Positions 1-6,846 of a stretch of 23,184 nt of DNA are shown here, piece by piece. Both the position numbers and the translations under genes were made by a program. How positions within the stretch are numbered: the stretch's first letter is position 1; the number at the start of each line of letters is the position of its first letter. Source of the stretch: a virus; the IMG/VR virus record IMGVR_UViG_3300042696_000039, positions 1 to 23,184 of that record, one strand, 5' to 3'. The notes under the pieces are model-generated. The model was not told where the DNA came from, did not search any database, and saw nothing but the letters and a program-made list of their open reading frames with translations.

Positions 1-135
1 CTGGGGGAAACTCCTGCCCGCGTTGGAGATCTCCGCGGCCCGGGTCTTCGTCATCCCCTTGCGGCGCAGGGCTCGGTACACCTTGAAGCGGGTTCGGTAC
101 ACGAAGCCGGCACGGCCACCTCGGTCGCTGACCAC
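1..135 (-). CDS. Partial small basic protein (unknown function)
   Basis: Only the first 45 codons are visible; the rest lies left of the window. Read from a GTG at 135, the segment is Arg/Lys-rich and contains the stretch RRKGMTKTRAAEISNAG. I associate this kind of K-x-R-A-A-x-I-S-N-A-G segment with small, basic, uncharacterised proteins of actinobacteria and their phages; that is from memory. The frame stays open to the window edge. The start is uncertain: no clear ribosome site precedes the GTG, only a G-rich run. It is divergent from the small terminase gene, with 83 bases between them. A DNA-binding role would fit the charge but is not shown. Confidence 0.45.
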   Translation of the reverse strand, partial: MVSDRGGRAGFVYRTRFKVYRALRRKGMTKTRAAEISNAGRSFPQ

Positions 136-218
136 AGCCCCACCCCACGCTCGAATCGAAGCCTAGATGGCATTCTGGCCTACGATTCAAAGGTAACAGG
201 GCTGAGGAGGCATCCACC
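136..218. promoter_or_regulatory. Divergent intergenic control region upstream of terminase
   Basis: This is the only spacer between the minus-strand gene at the left edge and the packaging operon, so promoters for both directions should lie here. On the plus strand TACGAT (181-186) fits a TANNNT -10 box, but no good -35 sits 17 bases upstream. On the minus strand TTGAAT (190-185) and TAGGCT (165-160) are 19 bases apart, which is a weak pair. The region holds one copy of a 16-base element (179-194) that recurs before the portal gene, plus an inverse CTTCGATTC at 153-161. A strong ribosome site, GAGGAGG (203-209), serves the terminase gene. Confidence 0.4.
179..194 (+). repeat. 16-base repeated element, copy 1
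   Basis: CCTACGATTCAAAGGT. It matches 3380-3395 at 15 of 16 bases. Both copies sit just upstream of the first gene of a block (small terminase, portal). Shorter relatives of its core CTTCGATTC lie at 153-161 (minus strand) and 3318-3326. A shared operator or promoter-proximal element is the simplest reading, but no binding protein is identified. Confidence 0.5.
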
Positions 219-761
219 ATGGCCAACCCCAACCAAGACGCACGCAGCGGCCGCGGCCAATACGTCCGCACCCCAGAAGCCATCGCACGCGACACCGAAG
301 CAGCACGCCTCTACTTCGAAGAACACCTCAGCTACCGGCAAGTCGCCAAACAGATGGGCTACAAACACCACAGCTCCGCCATGGAAGCCATCAACCGCGT
401 CATGCGGACAGCCAACCAGCCGGCCCAGGAACTCCGGGACCGGCGCGACCGCGAGCTGCAGTTCCTGTGGGACGCCGCCATGGAGATCTTCAACAAGCGG
501 CATCTCGTCGTGTCCTTCGGGAAGGTCATCGAACGCGACGGTGAGCCCCTGGAAGACGAAGGGCCCCGCCTCCAGGCCCTGGACAAACTCCTGAAGATCA
601 ACGCTGAGTGGCGGAAGCTCCACGGCGCCGACGCCGCAGTCAAGGTCGAAGCCACCGTCCACGAGGTCACTCAGGAGGACATCGAGCTGGCAGCGCTCAT
701 CCGCGAAGCCCAGGCCAAGAATGCCGCAGAGGAAGCGCGCATCAAGGGCGAGACGGGTTGA
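219..761 (+). CDS. terS: Terminase small subunit-like protein
   Basis: 180 residues. Small terminases bind the phage packaging site and feed DNA to the large subunit. A likely helix-turn-helix spans residues 38-62 (SYRQVAKQMGYKHHSSAMEAI), after a charged N-terminus. Residues 65-135 look helical and charged, suited to oligomerisation, and the tail is Ala/Glu-rich. The ATG at 219 is fixed by GAGGAGG at 203-209, nine bases upstream. The assignment rests on the helix-turn-helix, the size and the position two genes before an unmistakable large terminase; small terminases diverge too much for motif proof. Unusually, an HNH gene separates it from the large subunit. Confidence 0.75.
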   Translation: MANPNQDARSGRGQYVRTPEAIARDTEAARLYFEEHLSYRQVAKQMGYKHHSSAMEAINRVMRTANQPAQELRDRRDRELQFLWDAAMEIFNKRHLVVSFGKVIERDGEPLEDEGPRLQALDKLLKINAEWRKLHGADAAVKVEATVHEVTQEDIELAALIREAQAKNAAEEARIKGETG

Positions 762-886
762 TCGAATTGACCCGAACCCGCACAACTCCCCGCGTGAGCT
801 GGGACAATAGAGACACAACCAAAGACAGACCCCGGCGAGTGCTGCGAACACTCCCGGGGCATGGCCGATCTACAGAGGAGATCGAC
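762..886 (+). promoter_or_regulatory. Leader region of the HNH gene (promoter-like box and hairpin)
   Basis: This 125-base gap interrupts an otherwise tightly packed operon. It contains an extended -10-like sequence, TGG then GACAAT (800-808), with no good -35 at 17 bases; TTGACC at 767-772 is 30 bases away. A hairpin at 830-859 and a ribosome site AGAGGAG (874-880) before the ATG at 887 follow. The arrangement suggests the HNH gene carries its own promoter and short structured leader. The promoter is inferred; the hairpin is directly visible. Confidence 0.4.
830..859 (+). terminator. Strong hairpin in HNH leader (terminator-like or 5' UTR structure)
   Basis: CCCCGG (830-835) pairs with CCGGGG (854-859) and GAGTG (837-841) with CACTC (849-853), leaving one bulged C (836) and the loop CTGCGAA. 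That is 11 base pairs, mostly G-C. No T-run follows, so it may be a leader structure rather than a terminator. It ends 27 bases before the HNH start codon. Confidence 0.55.
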
Positions 887-1744
887 ATGACGAAGCGTAC
901 CCCGTCCGGCGTGCCCGGGACATGCTGCGGCGCCTGCGGTCGAAGCAAGGCTGACGAGCCCGATCAGTTCAGGATCAGGCGCCGGAATGGCCGTGAGGCG
1001 CTCAACTGGTGCTGCAAGCCTTGTGAAGCAATCCTCCGGAGGGAGCGCAAGGAGGCCCGAGAAAGGAACGCTCAGCCGTGCTCGGTGAGCGGCTGCACAC
1101 GACCGCAGTACGTTTCCGGCTGGTGCCAGTCCCACTATGACCGGAAGAAGCGCACTGGCGAGACCGGCGCGGCCACCTTCAGGCGGTATGGCTCCGGCAG
1201 CACCTGCGAGTTCGCGGGATGCGGTCGTCCGCATCTGTCCGGCGGCCTCTGCGGGGCGCACTATCAGCAGCGCTTCAACGGACGTCCGCTCGTACCGCTA
1301 CGTCCCCGGCGAGACCCCTACGTTCGAGATGAGCAGGGAAGGAAGTCTTGCGGAGTCTGCGAAGAGTGGCTGCCCACGGACCGCTACTACCGCAACGTAC
1401 GAACGCGTGACGGCTTTGCGACCGTCTGCCGCCGGTGCAACCGCAGCACCGAACTCCAGCGAAAGTTCGGAATCACGCTGACCCACTACGAAGAGATCCT
1501 CGAACGCCAGGGCGGCGGCTGCGCGGCATGCGGTAAGACCGAGAGCGTCAACGGACGTTTCTTGGCCGTCGACCACGACCACGCCTGCTGCCCGACCGAT
1601 GAGACCTGCGGCGGCTGCATTCGAGGCTTGCTCTGCAATCCGTGCAACCTTCTGCTCGGGCTGGCACAGGATGACTCTGCCCGACTCATCGCGCTGGCTA
1701 GCTATATCAACCGCGGCTCTTCCGACCTAGCTGAGTCCGTATGA
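887..1744 (+). CDS. Zinc-finger HNH / endonuclease VII-like nuclease
   Basis: 285 residues. The C-terminal part (about 195-275) matches the recombination endonuclease VII / HNH layout: zinc ligand pairs C212-x2-C215 and C250-x2-C253, the catalytic VDHDH at 228-232, an extra pair C241-x2-C244, then I-R-G-L-L-C-N-P-C-N. The N-terminal part is a string of zinc knuckles: CxxC pairs at 14/17 with 43/46, two copies of C-x4-C-x9-C-x2-H at 65-83 and 107-125, and CxxC pairs at 155/158 with 181/184. The ATG at 887 has AGAGGAG upstream; the frame is open further left but only as an overlap of the small terminase. It touches the large terminase start (TGA/ATG overlap). HNH proteins next to terminases can take part in packaging (HK97 gp74 is the known case); a mobile homing-type nuclease is the alternative. 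Confidence 0.85.
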   Translation: MTKRTPSGVPGTCCGACGRSKADEPDQFRIRRRNGREALNWCCKPCEAILRRERKEARERNAQPCSVSGCTRPQYVSGWCQSHYDRKKRTGETGAATFRRYGSGSTCEFAGCGRPHLSGGLCGAHYQQRFNGRPLVPLRPRRDPYVRDEQGRKSCGVCEEWLPTDRYYRNVRTRDGFATVCRRCNRSTELQRKFGITLTHYEEILERQGGGCAACGKTESVNGRFLAVDHDHACCPTDETCGGCIRGLLCNPCNLLLGLAQDDSARLIALASYINRGSSDLAESV

Positions 1745-3315
1745 TGGAGTACCTCTGCGACGAAGCGGGTCTGCCATACAACGCGACCACCTTCGACCTC
1801 GACGCGCATCTCCAGAGCCTAGACCTGCGGCTCCTCAAGACGGACGAGGGCCGGCGCGCCCTCACCCGGCTCGATCCCCTCGCCTTCGGACTGCTCTACT
1901 TGCCGCACCACATGAAGGGCAAGCAGACTGGCGAGCAGATCACGCTCGCCGACTGCCACCTGGACTGGGCGCGGCAGGCCCGGCAGTGGGTACGCCCCGT
2001 AACAGAGCCGCGCAGCGCACGTGACGTCTACATCAGTCCCCGCGAGTCCGCGAAGAGCACGTGGTGGTTTCTGATCATCCCGATGTGGGCCGCAGCCCAC
2101 GGCTTCGTCCACTTCGTGGCAGCCTTCTCCGACAGCGCCACCCAAGCGGAGACGCACCTAGCAACCTTCAAAGCCGAGTTGGACGGCAACCGACTCCTTC
2201 GTGAAGATTTCCCGGATCTCGTCAAACCAGCAACGAGCAGCCGTGGAGCTGTCAAGGCAGACCGGCAGTCCCAGATCCAGATGTCGAACGGATTCACCTT
2301 CGCGGCACGGGGCATTGACTCGGGGAACCTCGGCCTCAAGGTCGGACGCCAGCGCCCGGACGTCCTGATCGCCGACGACATCGAGAGCGGCGAGGCGAAC
2401 TATTCCGTCCGCCAGGCCGCGAAGCGCCTGTCCACTCTCCAGAACGTGATCCTCCCCCTGTCGGAGTTCGCCCGATGCGTCGTCGTCGGAACGACCACCA
2501 TGGCGGAGGGCCTGATCCATCAGTGCGTCAAGAGCGTCATCACGACTGAGGAACCGGCGAAGTGGATCAAAGAGGAGAAGTTCGACGTCCACTACTACGA
2601 GCCGATCATCCAGACCGAGACCGGTGAGCGGTCGATCTGGCCGGCCAAGTGGCCCATGTCGTACATGCAGGACGTGAGGGCGACTCGGTCCTTCAAGCTC
2701 AACTTCCTCAACCAGCCTTCGAGCGCGAACTCCGACTACTGGGCCGAGGATGACTTCACCTACGGCCACTTCCCCGTAGTGCGTAAATACCTGTCCGTGG
2801 ACGGGGCGGTGACGACCAAGAAGAAGTCTGACTTCACAGCCCTGTCCGTGGTGGGCTACTCGCCCCCGCGTCCCGCGACAGAACGGGGCCGCGCCATGCC
2901 GGCGCGCTGCCTGGTGGAGCACGCCGAGGCAGTGAAGTTGAAGGGAGCGGCGCTACGAGAGCGTGCGTTGCAGATCCTTGACTCCTTCCCGGACATCGGG
3001 GCTCTCCTCGTTGAGAGCAACCAGGGCGGTGACCTGTGGCATGAGGTCTTCCATGACATGCCGGTCCGGGTGGTCACCGTCTCGAATAGTGAGCCCAAGG
3101 AAGTTCGGGCGGCTCGCCTGCTGAACCTCTACCAGCTGCTGCCACCCCGGGTGGTCCATGCGGAGCCGTTGCCTGCCCTGGAGGAGCAGATGTGTTCCTT
3201 CCCGAACGGCCTGCATGACGACCTGGTCGATAGCGTCGGCAACGGGGTTCTGCGCTTCCTTCGGCCGCCGAAGAAGACGCCGCCTCCGTCTGCGTCGCGC
3301 GTCGCGTACACGTGA
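1741..3315 (+). CDS. terL: Terminase large subunit (packaging ATPase-nuclease)
   Basis: 524 residues, normal length for the family. It is the motor that cuts concatemeric DNA and pumps it through the portal. The ATPase half shows a Walker A-like SPRESAKST (99-107, Lys105), Walker B VLIADDIE (208-215) and a coupling segment VVVGTTT (248-253). The RNase H-like nuclease half shows the expected acidic residues: D354 in SVDGA, D364 in KSDFTAL, E425 in LLVESNQGG, and D493/D494/D497 in HDDLVD. The start is ATG 1741 or the adjacent ATG 1744, overlapping the HNH stop, so translation is probably coupled; no strong ribosome site is present. The C-terminus is a short Pro/Lys-rich tail. Confidence 0.95.
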   Translation: MMEYLCDEAGLPYNATTFDLDAHLQSLDLRLLKTDEGRRALTRLDPLAFGLLYLPHHMKGKQTGEQITLADCHLDWARQARQWVRPVTEPRSARDVYISPRESAKSTWWFLIIPMWAAAHGFVHFVAAFSDSATQAETHLATFKAELDGNRLLREDFPDLVKPATSSRGAVKADRQSQIQMSNGFTFAARGIDSGNLGLKVGRQRPDVLIADDIESGEANYSVRQAAKRLSTLQNVILPLSEFARCVVVGTTTMAEGLIHQCVKSVITTEEPAKWIKEEKFDVHYYEPIIQTETGERSIWPAKWPMSYMQDVRATRSFKLNFLNQPSSANSDYWAEDDFTYGHFPVVRKYLSVDGAVTTKKKSDFTALSVVGYSPPRPATERGRAMPARCLVEHAEAVKLKGAALRERALQILDSFPDIGALLVESNQGGDLWHEVFHDMPVRVVTVSNSEPKEVRAARLLNLYQLLPPRVVHAEPLPALEEQMCSFPNGLHDDLVDSVGNGVLRFLRPPKKTPPPSASRVAYT

Positions 3316-3353
3316 GCCTTCGATTCGTTCCGTCGACCGTTGGTGCACCGCCA

Positions 3354-3382
3354 TGACCGAATGCGACACCATCAGCTAACCT
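3354..3382 (+). promoter_or_regulatory. Candidate promoter for the portal/head operon
   Basis: TGACCG (3354-3359), 17 bases, then TAACCT (3377-3382). The downstream box fits the actinobacterial TANNNT -10 pattern; the upstream one only partly fits TTGAC. It lies in the 85-base gap between the large terminase and portal genes, one of the wider gaps in the array. The -10 box overlaps the start of the 16-base repeat. Inferred from sequence only. Confidence 0.35.
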
Positions 3383-3395
3383 TCGATTCAAAGGT
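3380..3395 (+). repeat. 16-base repeated element, copy 2
   Basis: CCTTCGATTCAAAGGT, 15 of 16 bases identical to 179-194. With the preceding A (3379) it can fold as ACCTT / AAGGT around the 7-base loop CGATTCA. Its AAAGG is 6 bases from the GTG at 3401 and could act as, or hide, a ribosome site. A partial copy, CCTTCGATTC, lies at 3317-3326 right after the terminase stop. Confidence 0.5.
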
Positions 3396-3400
3396 CAAGG

Positions 3401-4942
3401 GTGGAGGTCGCATTGGAAGACGCCGCAATGTCCGACCTCATGCTCGGAATCGAAGAACTCGCCGAGGCCCGACCCGAATACGACCGCGCCGCCATGTACT
3501 ACGACGGCAAAGTCCCCGAGGTCTTCACCAGCATCCGAGTACGCCGCGCCCTCGCCCGCCACGACATCGACTTCGACCTCAACTTCGCCAAGACCCCCGT
3601 CAACGCCGTCGCCAACCGACTGAAGATCGCCAGCATCACCAGTCCCGACCCGGCGACCAACGACCTCATCTCCAAGATCTGGCAGGACAACCAGCTCAAC
3701 CTGGAGATGCCCGACGTGTTCCGGCGCGCCGGCGAATACGGCGACGCCTACCTCATGGTCGTCCCCGTCGAGGACGAGACCGGCAACGTCGTCCGCGTCG
3801 AGATGTTCTACAACAGCCCGCAGACCGTCCGCGTGATCTACGACGAAGAGAACCCCCGCCGTAAGCGGTTCACGATCAAACGCTGGGCCGACGGCAACTT
3901 CCAGCGCGCCGAGCTGCTGTACGACGACCGAACCGAACGCTGGACCACCCAAGAAAACTCAACCGGCGACCGGCCCAACGACTGGCAGCACTGGCCCGCC
4001 GACCCGGAAGACCCCGAGTCGTGGCTCATCGAGCACGACTGGGGCGAGCAGCCCGTCTTCCACTTCCGCAACGACCGGCCCTACGGCACACCCGAGCACT
4101 ACGGCGCCTACGGCCCGCAGAACGCGATCAACAAGCTGCAGCAGACCCACATGGGCACGGTCGACTACCAGGGGTTCCCGCAGCGGTACGCGCTCACCGA
4201 CGCCGCGAACACCGATACCAGCGACCTGGAGCCCGGCGACTTCGACGACAGCGACTGGCCCCTCGACGAGAAGGGCCTGGGCCCGTCGGACTCCGGTGAA
4301 GACTCCAGCCTGAAGGCCGGCCCGGGCGAGATGTGGCTGCTGCGCGGCTACAAGACCGTGGGTCAGTTCGAGGCCGCCCAGCCCAGCGTGTTTCTGGAGC
4401 CGATCGACTTCAACATCCGGGCGATGGCGCAGATCACTGACACGCCGCTGCGCATGTTCGACCCACAGTCCGGGCGTCAGCGGTCGGGGGTGTCGTACCA
4501 GGAGGAGGACGGTCCGTTCATCTCCAAGGTCGAGTACCGGCAGACGAGTTACGGCGCCACTGCGCACGAGGCGTTCGTGTTCGCGTTGCGTCGCCTCGGG
4601 GTGGAGAACCCGGTCGTGAACGTGGACTGGGTGCCCGCCCGGTCGGTGTCCACTGCCGAGGGCTGGCAGACCGTCAAGGCGAAGATCGAGGCCGGGGTGC
4701 CGCGCCGGCAGGCGCTGATGGAAGCTGGCTACCGCGCCGAGCAGGTCGACGCGTGGCTGTCCGGCACCGATGACGCCGAGCTGCAGCGCCGCGTGGATGT
4801 TCTCGCCTCGCTTGCGGACAGTGCGCAGAAGCTGGGTGCCGCGAAGACGCTCGGTGTGATCACCGAAGAGCAGGTTGCGGCGCTCATGTCCGGTGCGATC
4901 GATGACCTGGAAGCGCTCGCGAACGCTCAGGAGGCGGGCTGA
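3401..4942 (+). CDS. Portal protein (SPP1 gp6-like)
   Basis: 513 residues. It forms the dodecameric ring at the capsid vertex through which DNA enters and to which the connector binds. The N-terminal segment (residues about 18-75: E-E-L-A-E-A-R-P-E-Y, YYDGK, then NFAKTPVNAVANRL) is typical of SPP1-type portals, as is the late PLRMFDPQSGRQRSGVS stretch. Length and position between large terminase and MuF gene agree. The start is uncertain: GTG 3401 has AAAGG at 3390-3394; TTG 3413 has the best-spaced GGAGG (3403-3407); ATG 3428 has GGAAG (3415-3419) and begins MSDLML. The downstream MuF gene overlaps its stop by one base. Confidence 0.88.
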   Translation: MEVALEDAAMSDLMLGIEELAEARPEYDRAAMYYDGKVPEVFTSIRVRRALARHDIDFDLNFAKTPVNAVANRLKIASITSPDPATNDLISKIWQDNQLNLEMPDVFRRAGEYGDAYLMVVPVEDETGNVVRVEMFYNSPQTVRVIYDEENPRRKRFTIKRWADGNFQRAELLYDDRTERWTTQENSTGDRPNDWQHWPADPEDPESWLIEHDWGEQPVFHFRNDRPYGTPEHYGAYGPQNAINKLQQTHMGTVDYQGFPQRYALTDAANTDTSDLEPGDFDDSDWPLDEKGLGPSDSGEDSSLKAGPGEMWLLRGYKTVGQFEAAQPSVFLEPIDFNIRAMAQITDTPLRMFDPQSGRQRSGVSYQEEDGPFISKVEYRQTSYGATAHEAFVFALRRLGVENPVVNVDWVPARSVSTAEGWQTVKAKIEAGVPRRQALMEAGYRAEQVDAWLSGTDDAELQRRVDVLASLADSAQKLGAAKTLGVITEEQVAALMSGAIDDLEALANAQEAG

Positions 4943-5958
4943 TGCCGTACTCCAGCGACGACCTCATGCGGCTGGTGCAGGGCGACCACACCAGCCAGGT
5001 CGTCGACCTGGAGAACCAGATCGGCGGCCGCGCCCTCGCGGGCAGTGACCGGGCGTTCGAGGAACTGATCCGTCGCACCTTGGCCGCGTGGACGCAGGCG
5101 TTCGGCGGTCCTGACCAGGCGGCGCTGCCGGGTGACGTGCTGCGTCGGATCCTGGCTGTGGCGCAGGCCGCGGTGCGGCGCATCCTCGACAGCATCGGCG
5201 ACCGGGCCCCGGCGGCGCTCGCCGACGGGCTCACCCCGGCGATCACGCTGGGGGTGCGGCAGGGCGCCGAGTTCGTGCGGGCCGCGTCCGGGCGCCGTCG
5301 CCGCGAGCCGCGAGTGCCGTCGGTGGGCCGCGCGTTGCGGGATGAGGCGCGCCGGATCCGCGAGGTGGTGGCCGAACGCCGGGATCGGGCGCTGTTCCTG
5401 CTGCATCCGGACCGGGTGTCGCGCTGGTCGCACCTGCTGGCCGGGCTCGGTGCGGGCCGGGCGGTACTGCCTGCGGTGCGCGCTCATGTGGCGTGGGTGA
5501 TCAATACCGCGGTGCATGAGGGCTTGGATGCGGTAGTGCGGGCGACGGCCCCCTTGCGGGTGTGGGTGTCGGAGGCGGATGCGTGCGTGCGCTGCCTGGC
5601 CTACACCGGGCGCACCGCGAAGCCGGGCGAGCCGTTCCCGGGCGGGCTGTCGTGGGATCCCCGCCAGCGCAAGACCCGGGCGGCCGGCGTCGACGGGCCG
5701 CCGCTGCACGGGCATTGCCGCTGCCGCACCGTGCCCTGGGACGACCGGTGGCGGCCGGACGGTGTCCCGTTCCCGGAGGCGCTTCGCCGTGAGGCTGAGC
5801 GCTCGATCGGCTTCGGCCGGGCCCGCCCGTCGGAGTCTCGTGCTGTGCGGCTGCGTGCGGCGCGGGAACTGCTGCGCACCGTCGATGACTTGCTGCCCGC
5901 GGTCGAGGCCCGCGCCCGCACCGCTTTGAGGACCGGCCGGTTCCCGGCCGCCGCATAG
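4942..5958 (+). CDS. MuF-like minor head protein
   Basis: 338 residues. MuF-type proteins (SPP1 gp7 family) sit inside the head near the portal and are thought to help DNA delivery. The C-terminal MuF domain (about 185-270) shows the family pattern: W-V-S-E-A-D-A-C (C215), C218, a G-x-P-F-P-G-G loop and the closing LHGHCRCR (256-261). The N-terminal half is helical and Arg/Ala-rich, with an RRR cluster near 118-121. Start ATG 4942 overlaps the portal stop by one base, so translation is coupled. It is followed by 50 bases before the scaffold gene. Confidence 0.85.
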   Translation: MPYSSDDLMRLVQGDHTSQVVDLENQIGGRALAGSDRAFEELIRRTLAAWTQAFGGPDQAALPGDVLRRILAVAQAAVRRILDSIGDRAPAALADGLTPAITLGVRQGAEFVRAASGRRRREPRVPSVGRALRDEARRIREVVAERRDRALFLLHPDRVSRWSHLLAGLGAGRAVLPAVRAHVAWVINTAVHEGLDAVVRATAPLRVWVSEADACVRCLAYTGRTAKPGEPFPGGLSWDPRQRKTRAAGVDGPPLHGHCRCRTVPWDDRWRPDGVPFPEALRREAERSIGFGRARPSESRAVRLRAARELLRTVDDLLPAVEARARTALRTGRFPAAA

Positions 5959-6008
5959 ACCCCGGCCGCCCGCCGATGGGCGCCGCGAACCCGTGATGGG
6001 AGAACACC

Positions 6009-6710
6009 ATGGGCATCCAAACCGAGCAGACCGACAGCGACATGGACGTCGAGGTCGGCGACGACACCGAACCCGAGACCGTCGACGAGCCCGACACAGA
6101 GCCCGAGCCCGAGGAAGAGCCGGAGCCGGACGACAAGCCGAAGCCCAAGCCTCCGGCGAAGAAGGCCGACGACGAGTACAAGCCGCCGTCCAAGGACGAA
6201 TGGGCGCGCACCCAGGCTGCGCTGAAGAAGGCAAACGACGACGCCAAGCGGCACCGGCTCCGCAACAAGGAGCTGGAGGACAAGGCCCGCGGGGACGAGA
6301 CGGAGCACGAGAAGGCGCTCCGCGAGGCCCGCGAGGAAGGCGAGAAGCGGTTCCGTACCCCGCTCGTGCGCACCGCGGTCCGAGGCGCGCTGGTCGAGGC
6401 CGGGGCGCTCGCCTTCCTCCAGGACGAGAAGGACCCCAAGTCCGAAGACGCGCTGAAGAAGGGCGAGTCCCGGCTCTCGCGGCTGATGAAGCTCGTCGAC
6501 CTCGACGCTCTCGACGTCGACGACGACGGCTCCGTATCGGGACTGGAGGCCGCGGTCGCCGACGTAATCCACGACTTCCCCGACCTCTTCGCCGCGGCCG
6601 CCCCGCGGAAGCCGAAGCCGCGGCCGACCGGAGCGCCGCGGCCGCCGGCGGTGGAGAAGCCCAAGAGCACCGCAGAGATCCACGCAGCCCGGCTCCTGGG
6701 CAGGGCTTGA
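6009..6710 (+). CDS. Capsid scaffolding-like protein
   Basis: 233 residues. Scaffold proteins guide assembly of the capsid shell and then leave. The protein has the usual character: an acidic N-terminus (1-45) rich in Glu, Asp and Pro (EPEPEEEPEP), a basic Lys/Pro patch (46-55), a charged helical or coiled-coil centre (about 65-120), and a Pro/Arg-rich region near the end. The function is inferred from composition, size and position directly before the capsid gene. ATG 6009 has GGGAGA at 5998-6003; an out-of-frame ATG at 5996 is not used. Confidence 0.7.
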   Translation: MGIQTEQTDSDMDVEVGDDTEPETVDEPDTEPEPEEEPEPDDKPKPKPPAKKADDEYKPPSKDEWARTQAALKKANDDAKRHRLRNKELEDKARGDETEHEKALREAREEGEKRFRTPLVRTAVRGALVEAGALAFLQDEKDPKSEDALKKGESRLSRLMKLVDLDALDVDDDGSVSGLEAAVADVIHDFPDLFAAAAPRKPKPRPTGAPRPPAVEKPKSTAEIHAARLLGRA

Positions 6711-6719
6711 CACCCGCAG

Positions 6720-6742
6720 GTATATTCATCACCAGGTGAATA
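6720..6742 (+). repeat. Inverted repeat upstream of capsid gene (IR-A)
   Basis: TATTCA-type arms surround the perfect palindrome TCACCAGGTGA (6729-6739), with TATTCA on the left (6723-6728) and TGAATA on the right (6737-6742). It is unusually A/T-rich for this window. It could be an operator or a small RNA stem-loop; its end is 4 bases from the next hairpin loop structure. Confidence 0.45.
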
Positions 6743-6743
6743 A

Positions 6744-6760
6744 GCTCCGGTGATCGGAGC
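6744..6760 (+). repeat. Perfect hairpin upstream of capsid gene (IR-B)
   Basis: GCTCCG (6744-6749), loop GTGAT, CGGAGC (6755-6760): six perfect pairs with a 5-base loop. It lies between IR-A and IR-C in the 136-base gap before the major capsid gene. No T-run follows. Confidence 0.5.
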
Positions 6761-6781
6761 CAGCCACCGCCCTTGCTTGCA

Positions 6782-6831
6782 GGCGCCCGTGATGGGGCCC
6801 GAGCCGACAGCCGAATCCCCATCACGACGCC
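6782..6831 (+). repeat. Long hairpin ending just before the capsid ribosome site (IR-C)
   Basis: CGTGATGGGG (6788-6797) pairs perfectly with CCCCATCACG (6817-6826) around a 19-base loop. After a small internal loop, GGCG (6782-6785) pairs with CGCC (6828-6831). That makes 14 pairs. The structure ends directly before the capsid ribosome site GCAGGAGG (6833-6840), so it could stabilise the capsid message or tune its translation. Confidence 0.55.
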
Positions 6832-6846
6832 CGCAGGAGGGCACCC

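Noticed and set aside
608-886. Upstream extension of the HNH frame into the small terminase gene
   Set aside because: The extra residues are Arg-rich shadow sequence. ATG 887 has a good ribosome site and begins just before the first zinc motif.
3379-3395. tRNA T-arm-like stem (5 pairs, 7-base loop) before the portal gene
   Set aside because: The loop CGATTCA does not fit the T-loop pattern, and no anticodon, D or acceptor stem surrounds it. No tRNA or tRNA-fragment attachment site is supported.
6707-6726. TTGACA and TATATT as a promoter before the capsid gene
   Set aside because: The boxes are only 8 bases apart, far below the 16-18 needed, and no second -10 box fits either.
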